Source: Megachile rotundata (taxonomy: Eukaryota; Arthropoda; Insecta; Hymenoptera; Megachilidae). From it: DNA of 64,000 nucleotides. The DNA is taken from the NCBI RefSeq assembly GCF_050947335.1, contig NW_027474173.1:1-64000 (forward strand), given 5' to 3'. A program made the position numbers and the translations under genes. Under the pieces are notes generated by a model that saw only the letters and a list, made by a program, of their open reading frames with translations, was not told the origin of the DNA and made no database searches. Below, in pieces: positions 1 to 11,783 of the stretch (within the stretch, counting starts at the first letter, position 1; each line of letters begins with the position of its first letter).

Positions 1-1079
1 CTCTTAGTATTATCAATCTAACTCATATTATTAGCCATATTATGCTTAAATGATCGATAGAACGACAATTACTATACCTATTACTCTTATTGTTATCAAT
101 CTAACTCATATTGTTAGCCACATTATGCTTATATGATCGATAGAACGAGAATTACTATACTCACTACTCTTAGTATTATCAATCTAACTCAAATTATTAA
201 CCATATTATGCAAATTTGATCGATAGAACGACAATCACTAAACTCATTACTCTTATTATTATCAATCTAACTCATATTATTAGCCATATTATGCTTATAT
301 GATCGATAGAATGAGAATTACTACACTCACTACTCTTAGTATTATCACTCTAACTCATATTATTAGCCATATTATGCTTATATGATCGATAGAACGACAA
401 TTACTATACTTATTACTCTTATTGTTATCAATCTAACTCATATTGTTAGCCATATTATGCTTATATGATCGATAGAACGAGAATTACTATACTCACTACT
501 CTTAGTATTGTCAATCTAACTCATATTATTAGCCATATTATGCTTATATGATCGATAGAACGAGAATTACTATACTCACTACTCTTAGTATTATCAATCT
601 AACTCATATTATTAGCCATATTATGCTTAAATGATCGATAGATCGACAATTACTATACTTATTACTGTTACTATTATCAATCTAACTCATATTATTAGCC
701 ATATTATGCTTAAATGATCGATAGAACGACAATTACTATACTTATTACTCTTATTATTATCAATCTAACTCATATTATTAGCCATATTATGCTTATATGA
801 TCGATAGAATGAGAATTACTATACTCACTACTCTTAGTATTATCAATCTAACTCATATTATTAGCCATATTATGCTTAAATGATCGATAGAACGACAATT
901 ACTACACTTATTACTCTTATTATTATCAATCTAACTCATATTATTAGCCATATTATGCTTATATGAGCAATAGAACTACAACTACTATACTTATTACTCT
1001 TATTATTATCAATCTAACTCATATTATTAACCATATTATGCAGATATGATCGATAGAACTACAATTACTATACTCATTA
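1..1079 (+). repeat. left-edge satellite segment, related to 6143-7380
   Basis: Thirteen monomers of mixed type, starting exactly at a monomer boundary because the window cuts the array. The variant order matches 6143 onward at an offset of 74 monomers: for example the TATTGTCAAT variant near 505 and near 6648, and CTGTTACTATTATC at 665 and 6808. From about 965 (GAGCAATAG variant) the matching offset becomes 76 monomers (7274), so the other copy carries two extra monomers in between. The array continues to the left of the window. Confidence 0.75.
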
Positions 1080-1779
1080 CTCTTATTGTTATCAATCTAA
1101 CTCATATTATTAGACATATTATGCTTATATGATCGATAGAACGACAATTACTATACTTATTACTCTTATTATTATAAATATAACTCATATTATTAGCCAT
1201 ATTATGCTTATATGATCGATAGAACGAGAATTACTATACCCACTACTCTTAGTATTATCAATCTAACTCATATTATTAGCCATATTATGCTTATATTATC
1301 GATAGAACGACAATTACTATACTTATCACTCTTATTATTATGAATCTAACTCATATTATTAGCCATATTATGCTTATATGATCGATAGAATGACAATTAC
1401 TATACTTATTACTCTTATTATTATCAATCTAACTCATATTATTAACCATATTATGCTTATATGATCGATAGAACGACAATTACTATACTTATTACTCTTA
1501 TTATTATAAATATAACTCATATTATTAGCCATATTATGCTTATATGATCGATAGAACGATAATTACTATACACATTACTCTTACTATTATCAATCTAACT
1601 CATATTATTAACCACATTATGCAGATATGATCGATAGAACGAGAATTACTATACTTACTACTCTTAGTATTATCAATCTAACTCATATTATTAGCCACAT
1701 TATGCTTAAATGATCGATAGAACGACAATTACTGTACCTATTACTCTTATTATTATTAATTTAACACATATTATTAGCC

Positions 1780-1862
1780 ATATTATGCTTATATGATTGA
1801 CAGGACGACAATTACTATACTTATTACACTCACTGTTATCAATCTAACTCATATTATTAACC
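1780..1862 (+). repeat. GATTGACA-type divergent monomer, first of 14 copies
   Basis: A strongly diverged monomer in which GATCGATAG is replaced by GATTGACAG, so it lacks both GATC and ATCGAT. It is preceded by a unit with TACTGTACC and ATTAATTTAACACAT. GATTGA is at 1795, 4285, 8105, 17152, 36491, 39562, 40558, 42716, 44459, 45455, 48277, 59482, 60478 and 62636. The next bases read CAGGACG in most copies but CAAGACG at 40558, 42716, 45455, 60478 and 62636, a clean sub-lineage mark. Confidence 0.85.
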
Positions 1863-2822
1863 ATATTATGCAAATTTGATCGATAGGACGACAATCACTA
1901 AACTCATTACTCTTATTATTATCAATCTAACTCATATTATTAGCCATATTATGCTTATATGATCGATAGAATGAGAATTACTACACTCACTACTCTTAGT
2001 ATTATCACTCTAACTCATATTATTAGCCATATTATGCTTATATGATCGATAGAACGACAATTACTATACTTATTACTCTTATTGTTATCATTCTAACTCA
2101 TATTATTAGCCATATTATGCTTATATGATCGATAGAACGAGAATTACTATACTCATTACTCTTATTATTATCAATGTAACTCATATTATTAACCATATTA
2201 TGCCGATATGATCGATAGCACGACATTTAATATCATTATTACTCTTATTATTATGAACCTAACTCATATTATTAGCCATATTATTCTTGTATGATCGATA
2301 GAACTACAATTACTATACTCATTACTTTTATTGTTATCAACCTAACTCATATTATTACCCATATTATGCTTATATGATCGATAGAACGACATTTACTATA
2401 CTTGTTACACTTCCTATTATCAATCTAACTTATATTATTGGCCATATTATGCTTATATGATCGATGGAACGACAATTACTACACTTATTACTCTTATTAT
2501 TATCAATCTAACTCATATTATTAGCCATATTATGCTTAAATGATCGATAGAACGACAATTACTACACTTATTACTCTTATTATTATCAATCTAGCTCATA
2601 TTATTAGCCATATTATGCTTAAATGATCGATAGAACTACAATTACTATACTCATTGCTCTTATTATTATCAATCTAACTCATATTATTAGCCATATTATG
2701 CAGATATGATCGATAGAACGACAATTACTATACTTATTACTTTTATTGTTAACAATCTAACTCATATTATTAGCCACATTATGCTTAAATGATCGATAGA
2801 ACGATAATTACTATACTTATTA

Positions 2823-2905
2823 CTCTTATTATTATCAATCTAACTCATATTATTAGCCATATTATGCTTATATGATCGATAGAACGACAATTACTATACT
2901 TATTA
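2823..2905 (+). repeat. reference (consensus-type) 83-bp monomer
   Basis: This unit matches the majority base at every position as judged by eye, so it can serve as the reference. It has 20 G/C bases of 83. It holds one GATC and one overlapping ATCGAT (unit positions 52-58), and only two CpG sites (unit positions 55-56 and 63-64). CATATTAT occurs twice, 12 bp apart (unit positions 24 and 36), and ATTACT occurs twice 12 bp apart (68 and 80, the second crossing into the next unit), which hints at an older roughly 12-bp periodicity. Confidence 0.85.
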
Positions 2906-2944
2906 CACTCACTATTATCAATCTAACTCATATTATTAACCATA

Positions 2945-3180
2945 TTATGCAGATATGATCGATAGCACGACATTTACTATACCTATTACTCTTATTATTA
3001 TCAGCCTAACTCATATTATTAGACGTATTATGCCTATATGATCGACAGAACGACAACTACTATATTTATTACACTCACTGTTATCAATCTAACTCATATT
3101 ATTAACCATATTATGCAAATTTGATCGATAGAACGACAATCACTATACATATTAGTCTTATTATTATCAACCTAACTCAT
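2945..3180 (+). repeat. diagnostic variant cassette, first of 14 copies
   Basis: A linked run of variant monomers: GCAGATATGATCGATAGCAC, then CAGCCTAACTC with AGACGTATTATG, then GATCGACAG with CAACTACTATATTT, then GCAAATTTG with CACTATACATATTAGTC. The AGACG core is at 3021, 5511, 13979, 18710, 20287, 24520, 25682, 27259, 32239, 35974, 41535, 46349, 49254 and 61455. All spacings are multiples of 83 once the two +1 steps are allowed for. Copies at 41535, 46349 and 61455 read TCGGCC in place of TCAGCC, grouping them as one lineage. Confidence 0.85.
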
Positions 3181-3273
3181 ATTATTAGCCATATTATGCT
3201 TAAATGATCGATAGAACGACAATTACTATACTTATTACTCGTATTATTATCAATCTAACTCATATTATTAACA

Positions 3274-3291
3274 ATATTATGCTTATAATAT
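3274..3291 (+). repeat. hairpin-type monomer variant, first of about 28
   Basis: In this variant ATATTAT and ATAATAT flank the four bases GCTT, a perfect 7-bp inverted repeat; the consensus has ATATGAT in the right arm and loses it. The variant also contains the palindrome TATCGATA (3289-3296) and is regularly followed by CTGTTATTTTTATC. Further copies lie near 5771, 9178, 11251, 12331, 13492, 14240, 18222, 18969, 19800, 20548, 22124, 22871, 24033, 24780, 25943, 26773, 27520, 29097, 30591, 31753, 32500, 36235, 41796, 46610, 49515, 57316 and 61716. Whether the hairpin forms in vivo is unknown. Confidence 0.75.
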
Positions 3292-3569
3292 CGATAGAAC
3301 GACAATTACTATACTTATTACTGTTATTTTTATCAATCTAACTCATATTATTAGCCATATTATGCTTAAATGATCGATAGAACTACAATTACTATACTCA
3401 TTGCTCTTATTATTATCAATCTAACTCATATTATTAGCCATATTATGCTTATATGATCGATAGAATGAGAATTACTATACTCACTACTCTTAGTATTATC
3501 ACTCTAACTCATATTATTAGCCATATTATGCTTATATGATCGATAGAACGACAATTACTATTTTTATTA

Positions 3570-6059
3570 CTCTTATTGTTATCAATCTAACTCATATTTT
3601 TAGACATATTATGCTTATATGATCGATAGAACGACAATTACTATACTTATTACTCTTATTATTATAAATATAACTCATATTATTAGCCATATTATGCTTA
3701 TATGATCGATAGAACGAGAATTACTATACCCACTACTCTTAGTATTATCAATCTAACTCATATTATTAGCCATATTATGCTTATATTATCGATAGAACGA
3801 CAATTACTATACTTATCACTCTTATTATTATGAATCTAACTCATATTATTAGCCATATTATGCTTATATGATCGATAGAATGACAATTACTATACTTATT
3901 ACTCTTATTATTATCAATCTAACTCATATTATTAACCATATTATGCTTATATGATCGATAGAACGACAATTACTATACTTATTACTCTTATTATTATAAA
4001 TATAACTCATATTATTAGCCATATTATGCTTATATGATCGATAGAACGACAATTACTATACACATTACTCTTACTATTATCAATCTAACTCATATTATTA
4101 ACCACATTATGCAGATATGATCGATAGAACGAGAATTACTATACTTACTACTCTTAGTATTATCAATCTAACTCATATTATTAGCCATATTATGCTTAAA
4201 TGATCGATAGAACGACAATTACTGTACCTATTACTCTTATTATTATTAATTTAACACATATTATTAGCCATATTATGCTTATATGATTGACAGGACGACA
4301 ATTACTATACTTATTACACTCACTGTTATCAATCTAACTCATATTATTAACCATATTATGCAAATTTGATCGATAGGACGACAATCACTAAACTCATTAC
4401 TCTTATTATTATCAATCTAACTCATATTATTAGCCATATTATGCTTATATGATCGATAGAATGAGAATTACTACACTCACTACTCTTAGTATTATCACTC
4501 TAACTCATATTATTAGCCATATTATGCTTATATGATCGATAGAACGACAATTACTATACTTATTACTCTTATTGTTATCATTCTAACTCATATTATTAGC
4601 CATATTATGCTTATATGATCGATAGAACGAGAATTACTATACTCATTACTCTTATTATTATCAATGTAACTCATATTATTAACCATATTATGCCGATATG
4701 ATCGATAGCACGACATTTAATATCATTATTACTCTTATTATTATGAACCTAACTCATATTATTAGCCATATTATTCTTGTATGATCGATAGAACTACAAT
4801 TACTATACTCATTACTCTTATTGTTATCAACCTAACTCATATTATTACCCATATTATGCTTATATGATCGATAGAACGACATTTACTATACTTATTACAC
4901 TTCCTATTATCAATCTAACTTATATTATTGGCCATATTATGCTTATATGATCGATAGAACGACAATTACTACACTTATTACTCTTATTATTATCAATCTA
5001 ACTCATATTATTAGCCATATTATGCTTAAATGATCGATAGAACGACAATTACTACACTTATTACTCTCATTATTATCAATCTAGCTCATATTATTAGCCA
5101 TATTATGCTTATATGAGCAATAGAACTACAACTACTATACTTATTACTCTTATTATTATCAATCTAACTCATATTATTAACCATATTATGCAGATATGAT
5201 CGATAGAACGACAATTACTATACTTATTACTTTTATTGTTATCAATCTAACTCATATTATTAGCCATATTATGCTTAAATGATCGATAGATCGATAATTA
5301 CTATACTTATTACTCTTATTATTATCAATCTAACTCATGTTATTAGCCATATTATGCTTATATGATCGATAGAACGACAATTACTATACTTATTACACTC
5401 ACTATTATCAATCTAACTCATATTATTAACCATATTATGCAGATGTGATCGATAGCACGACATTTACTATACCTATTACTCTTATTATTATCAGCCTAAC
5501 TCATATTATTAGACGTATTATGCTTATATGATCGACAGAACGGCAACTACTATATTTATTACACTCACTGTTATCAATCTAACTCATATTATTAACCATA
5601 TTATGCAAATTTGATCGAAAGAACGACAATCACTATACATATTAGTCTTATTATTATCAACCTAACACATATTATTAGCCATATTATGCTTAAATGATCG
5701 ATAGAACGACAATTACTATACTTATTACTCGTATTATTATCAATCTAACTCATATTATTAACAATATTATGCTTATAATATCGATAGAACGACAATTACT
5801 ATACTTATTACTGTTATTTTTATCAATCTAACTCATATTATTAGCCATATTATGCTTAAATGATCGATAGAACTACAATTACTATACTCATTGCTCTTAT
5901 TATTATCAATCTAACTCATATTATTAGCCATATTATGCTTATATGATCGATAGAATGAGAATTACTATACTCACTACTCTTAGTACTATCACTCTAACTC
6001 ATATTGTTAGCCATATTATGCTTATATGATCGATAGAACGAGAATTACTATACTCACTA
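3570..6059 (+). repeat. 30-monomer tandem block, copy 2 (2490 bp)
   Basis: Second copy of the block, directly abutting copy 1 with no spacer and no change of monomer register, as expected for a tandem duplication made by unequal exchange between satellite units. Private changes in this copy include ATATTTTTAG near 3596, TAGTACTATC near 5985 and CGAAAGAACG near 5617. Confidence 0.85.
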
Positions 6060-6508
6060 CTCTTAGTATTGTCAATCTAACTCATATTATTAGCCATATT
6101 ATGCTTATATGATCGATAGAACGAGAATTACTATACTCACTACTCTTAGTATTATCAATCTAACTCATATTATTAGCCATATTATGCTTAAATGATCGAT
6201 AGAACGACAATTACTATACTTATTACTCTTATTGTTATCAATCTAACTCATATTGTTAGCCATATTATGCTTATATGATCGATAGAACGAGAATTACTAT
6301 ACTCACTACTCTTAGGATTATCAATCTAACTCATATTATTAACCATATTATGCAAATTTTATCGATAGAACGACAATCACTAAACTCATTACTCTTATTA
6401 TTATCAATCTAACTCATATTATTAGCCATATTATGCTTATATGATCGATGGAATGAGAATTACTACACTCACTACTCTTAGTATTATCACTCTAACACAT
6501 ATTATTAG

Positions 6509-6511
6509 CCC
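6509..6511 (+). other. single-base insertion shifting monomer register (+1)
   Basis: The usual TTAGCCATATT reads TTAGCCCATATT here, so this monomer is 84 bp long. Monomer starts are 1 modulo 83 before this point and 2 modulo 83 after it. The extra base lengthens a C run, so a consensus error in the assembly is as likely as a real change. Confidence 0.8.
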
Positions 6512-7697
6512 ATATTATGCTTATATGATCGATAGAACGACAATTACTATACTTATTACTCTTATTGTTATCAATCTAACTCATATTGTTAGCCATATTA
6601 TGCTTATATGATCGATAAAACGAGAATTACTATACTCACTACTCTTAGTATTGTCAATCTAACTCATATTATTAGCCATATAATGCTTATATGATCGATA
6701 GAACGAGAATTACTATACTCACTACTCTTAGTATTATCAATCTAACTCATATTATTAGCCATATTATGCTTAAATGATCGATAGATCGACAATTACTATA
6801 CTTATTACTGTTACTATTATCAATCTAACTCATATTATTAGCCATATTATGCTTAAATGATCGATAGAACGACAATTACTATACTTATTACTCTTATTAT
6901 TATCAATCTAACTCATATTATTAGCCATATTATGCTTATATGATCGATAGAATGAGAATTACTATACTCACTACTCTTAGTATTATCACTCTAACTCATA
7001 TTATTAGCCATATTATGCTTATATGATCGATAGAACGACAATTACTATACATATTACTCTTATTGTTATCAATCTAACTCATATTATTAGCCATATTATG
7101 CTTATATGTTCGATAGAACGAGAATTACTATACTCACTACTCTTAGTATTATCAATCTAACTCATATTATTAGCCATATTATGCTTAAATGATCGATAGA
7201 ACGACAATTACTACACTTATTACTCTTATTATTATCAATCTAACTCATATTATTAGCCATATTATGCTTATATGAGCAAAAGAACTACAACTACTATACT
7301 TATTACTCTTATTATTATCAATCTAACTCATATTATTAACCATATTATGCAGATATGATCGATAGAACTACAATTACTATACTCATTACTCTTATTGTTA
7401 TCAATCTAACTCATATTATTAGACATATTATGCTTATATGATCGATAGAACGACAATTACTATACTTATTACTCTTATTATTATAAATATAACTCATATT
7501 ATTAGCCATATTATGCTTATATGATCGATAGAACGAGAATTACTATACTCACTACTCTTAGTATTATCAATCTAACTCATATTATTAGCCATATTATGCT
7601 TATATTATCGATAGAACGACAATTACTATACTTATCACTCTTATTATTATGAATCTAACTCATATTATTAGCCATATTATGCTTATATGATCGATAG

Positions 7698-7700
7698 AAA
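7698..7700 (+). other. second single-base insertion shifting monomer register (+1)
   Basis: GATAGAATGACAATT reads GATAGAAATGACAATT here, giving an 84-bp monomer. Later monomer starts are 3 modulo 83 at every anchor checked up to 63996. The duplicate copy 9047 bp downstream (about 16745) lacks the extra A, so it is private to this copy and may be a homopolymer sequencing error. Confidence 0.8.
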
Positions 7701-9310
7701 TGACAATTACTATACTTATTACTCTTATTATTATCAATCTAACTCATATTATTAACCATATTATGCTTATATGATCGATAGAACGACAATTACTATACTT
7801 ATTACTCTTATTATTATAAATATAACTCATATTATTAGCCATATTATGCTTATATGATCGATAGAACGACAATTACTATACACATTACTCTTACTATTAT
7901 CAATCTAACTCATATTATTAACCACATTATGCAGATATGATCGATAGAACGAGAATTACTATACTTACTACTCTTAGTATTATCAATCTAACTCATATTA
8001 TTAGCCATATTATGCTTAAATGATCGATAGAACGACAATTACTGTACCTATTACTCTTATTATTATTAATTTAACACATATTATTAGCCATATTATGCTT
8101 ATATGATTGACAGGACGACAATTACTATACTTATTACACTCACTGTTATCAATCTAACTCATATTATTAACCATATTATGCAAATTTGATCGATAGGACG
8201 ACAATCACTAAACTCATTACTCTTATTATTATCAATCTAACTCATATTATTAGCCATATTATGCTTATATGATCGATAGAATGGGAATTACTACACTCAC
8301 TACTCTTAGTATTATCACTCTAAATCATATTATTAGCCATATTATGCTTATATGATCGATAGAACGACAATTACTATACTTATTACTCTTATTGTTATCA
8401 TTCTAACTGATATTATTAGCCATATTATGCTTATATGATCGATAGAACGAGAATTACTATACTCATTACTCTTATTATTATCAATGTAACTCATATTATT
8501 AACCATATTATGCCGATATAATCGATAGCACGACATTTAATATCATTATTACTCTTATTATTATGAACCTAACTCATATTATTAGCCATATTATTCTTGT
8601 ATGATCGATAGAACTACAATTACTATACTCATTACTCTTATTGTTATCAACCTAACTCATATTATTACCCATATTATGCTTATATGATCGATAGAACGAC
8701 ATTTACTATACTTATTACACTTCCTATTATCAATCTAACTTATATTATTGGCCATATTATGCTTATATGATCGATAGAACGACAATTACTACACTTATTA
8801 CTCTTATTATTATCAATCTAACTCATATTATTAGCCATATTATGCTTAAATGATCGATAGAACGACAATTACTACACTTATTACTCTTATTATTATCAAT
8901 CTAGCTCATATTATTAGCCATATTATGCTTATATGAGCAATAGAACTACAACTACTATACTTATTACTCTTATTATTATCAATCTAACTCATATTATTAA
9001 CCATATTATGCAGATATGATCGATAGAACGACAATTACTATACTTATTACTTTTATTGTTATCAATCTAACTCATATTATTAGCCATATTATGCTTAAAT
9101 GATCGATAGAACTACAATTACTATACTCATTGCTCTTATTATTATCAATCTAACTCATATTATTAACAATATTATGCTTATAATATCGATAGAACGACAA
9201 TTACTATACTTATTACTGTTATTTTTATCAATCTAACTCATATTATTAGCCATATTATGCTTAAATGATCGATAGAACTACAATTACTATACTCATTGCT
9301 CTTATTATTA

Positions 9311-9729
9311 TCAATCTAACTCATATTATTAGCCATATTATGCTTATATGATCGATAGAATGAGAATTACTATACTCACTACTCTTAGTATTATCACTCT
9401 AACTCATATTATTAGCCATATTATGCTTATATGATCGATAGAACGACAATTACTATACTCATTGCTCTTATTATTATCAATCTAACTCATATTATTAGCC
9501 ATATTATGCTTATATGATCGATAGAATGAGAATTACTATACATATTACTCTTATTGTTATCAATCTAACTCATATTATTAGCCATATTATGCTTATATGT
9601 TCGATAGAACGAGAATTACTATACTCACTACTCTTAGTATTATCAATCTAACTCATATTATTAGCCATATTATGCTTATATGATCGATAGAACGAGAATT
9701 ACTATACTCACTACTCTTAGTATTATCAA
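9311..9729 (+). repeat. satellite junction segment, about five monomers
   Basis: A short stretch between two larger duplicated blocks. It consists of ordinary alternating monomers of the GACAATTAC/TTATTA type and the GAGAATTAC/TCACTA type, plus the TATGTTCGATAG variant near 9597. No unit seems unique to it. Confidence 0.6.
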
Positions 9730-11690
9730 TCTAACTCATATTATTAGCCATATTATGCTTAAATGATCGATAGAACGACAATTACTATACTTATTACTCT
9801 TATTGTTATCAATCTAACTCATATTGTTAGGCATATTATGCTTATATGATCGATAGAACGAGAATTACTATACTCACTACTCTTAGTATTATCAATCTAA
9901 CTCATATTATTAACCATATTATGCAAATTTGATCGATAGAACGACAATCACTAAACTCATTACTCTTATTATTATCAATCTAACTCATATTATTAGCCAT
10001 ATTATGCTTATATGATCGATAGAATGAGAATTACTACACTCACTACTCTTAGTATTATCACTCTAACTCATATTATTAGCCATATTATGCTTATATGATC
10101 GATAGAACGACAATTACTATACTTATTACTCTTATTGTTATCAATCTAACTCATATTGTTAGCCATATTATGCTTATATGATCGATAGAACGAGAATTAC
10201 TATACTCACTACTCTTAGTATTGTCAATCTAACTCATATTATTAGCCATATTATGCTTATATGATCGATAGAACGAGAATTACTATACTCACTACTCTTA
10301 GTATTATCAATCTAACTCATATTATTAGCCATATTATGCTTAAATGATCGATAGATCGACAATTACTATACTTACTACTGTTACTATTATCAATCTAACT
10401 CATATTATTAGCCATATTATGCTTAAATGATCGATAGAACGACAATTACTATACTTATTACTCTTATTATTATCAATCTAACTCATATTATTAGCCATAT
10501 TATGCTTATATGATCGATAGAATGAGAATTACTATACTCACTACTCTTAGTAGTATCACTCTAACTCATATTATTAGCCATATTATGCTTATATGATCGA
10601 TAGAACGACAATTACTATACATATTACTCTTATTGTTATCAATCTAACTCATATTATTAGCCATATTATGCTTATATGTTCGATAGAACGAGAATTACTA
10701 TACTCACTACTCTTAGTATTATCAATCTAACTCATATTATTAGCCATATTATGCTTAAATGATCGATAGAACGACAATTACTATACTTATTACTCTTATT
10801 ATTATCAATCTAACTCATATTATTAGCCATATTATGCTTATATGATCGATAGAACGACAATTACTACACTTATTACTCTTATTATTATCAATCTAACTCA
10901 TATTATTAGCCATATTATGCTTAAATGATCGATAGAACGACAATTACTACACTTATTACTCTTATTATAATCAATCTAGCTCATATTATTAGCCATATTA
11001 TGCTTATATGAGCAATAGAACTACAACTACTATACTTATTACTCTTATTATTATCAATCTAACTCATATTATTAACCATATTATGCAGATATGATCGATA
11101 GAACGACAATTACTATACTTATTACTTTTATTGTTATCAATCTAACTCATATTATTAGCCATATTATGCTTAAATGATCGATAGAACTACAATTACTATA
11201 CTCATTGCTCTTATTATTATCAATCTACCTCATATTATTAACAATATTATGCTTATAATATCGATAGAACGACAATTACTATACTTATTACTGTTATTTT
11301 TATCAATCTAACTCATATTATTAGCCATATTATGCTTAAATGATCGATAGAACTACAATTACTATACTCATTGCTCTTATTATTATCAATCTAACTCATA
11401 TTATTAGCCATATTATGCTTATATGATCGATAGAATGAGAATTACTATACTCACTACTCTTAGTATTATCACTCTAACTCATATTATTAGCCATATTATG
11501 CAAATTTGATCGATAGAACGACAATCACTAAACTCATTACTCTTATTATTATCAATCTAACTCATATTATTAGCCATATTATGCTTATATGATCGATAGA
11601 ATGAGAATTACTACACTCACTACTCTTAGTATTATCACTCTAACTCATATTATTAGCCATATTATGCTTATATGATCGATAGAACGACAA
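9730..11690 (+). repeat. satellite block A, copy 1 of 3
   Basis: This order recurs at about 20603-22330 (offset 131 monomers, 10873 bp) and about 27575-29535 (a further 84 monomers). The rare GTTAGGCATATT variant marks all three: its AGGC is at 9829, 20702 and 27674. The GCAAATTTG monomer at 11500 recurs at 29345 (215 monomers) but is absent at the equivalent place after 22340, so copy 2 is shorter on the right. Confidence 0.75.
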
Positions 11691-11783
11691 TTACTATACA
11701 TATTACTCTTATTGTTATCAATCTAACTCATATTATTAGCCATATTATGCTTATATGTTCGATAGAACGAGAATTACTATACT

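Larger units (their letters stand above)
1080..3569 (+). repeat. 30-monomer tandem block, copy 1 (2490 bp)
   Basis: First of two adjacent copies of a 30-monomer block; each variant monomer here recurs 2490 bp downstream. Matched anchors include the GCAGATATG monomer at 1621 and 4111, GATTGACAGG at 1795 and 4285, GCCGATATG at 2202 and 4692, and AGACGTATTATG at 3021 and 5511. The copies differ by scattered substitutions, such as AGCCACATT here (about 1690) against AGCCATATT, and CGATGGAAC (about 2463) against CGATAGAAC. One two-monomer stretch near 2610-2700 differs at several linked sites from 5100-5190, which looks like local replacement or conversion rather than point mutation. The boundary is accurate to about one monomer. 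Confidence 0.85.
6060..9310 (+). repeat. satellite block repeated at 14.9-18.4 kb
   Basis: Monomer order here is reproduced downstream at an offset of 105 monomers (6143 to 14860) and, after an extra four-monomer duplication in the downstream copy, 109 monomers (9047 bp). Anchors: GCAGATATG 7931 and 16978, GATTGACAGG 8105 and 17152, GCCGATAT 8512 and 17559. A rare AACTGATATT substitution (about 8406) is shared with about 17453, supporting recent common descent. The part from about 7380 to 8920 also resembles 1080-2580 (offset 76 monomers). Both length-changing insertions seen in the window lie in this block. Confidence 0.8.

Noticed and set aside
8348..8536. 62-codon open frame on the minus strand, with a near-identical one at 17395-17583
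   Set aside because: It starts in the GATAGCACGACATTT monomer and runs through about 2.3 satellite units. The two copies exist because the regions are duplicates 9047 bp apart. A frame crosses all three phases of the 83-bp unit, so chance openings of this size are expected and the residues are just translated repeat. No ribosome-binding or domain signal.
9597..9611. CENP-B-box-like stretch in the TATGTTCGATAGAACGAG variant
   Set aside because: TTCG followed four bases later by A is present, but the next CG is one base too close and reads CGAG, not CGGG. Only a minority of monomers carry it, so it is not a supported CENP-B site.
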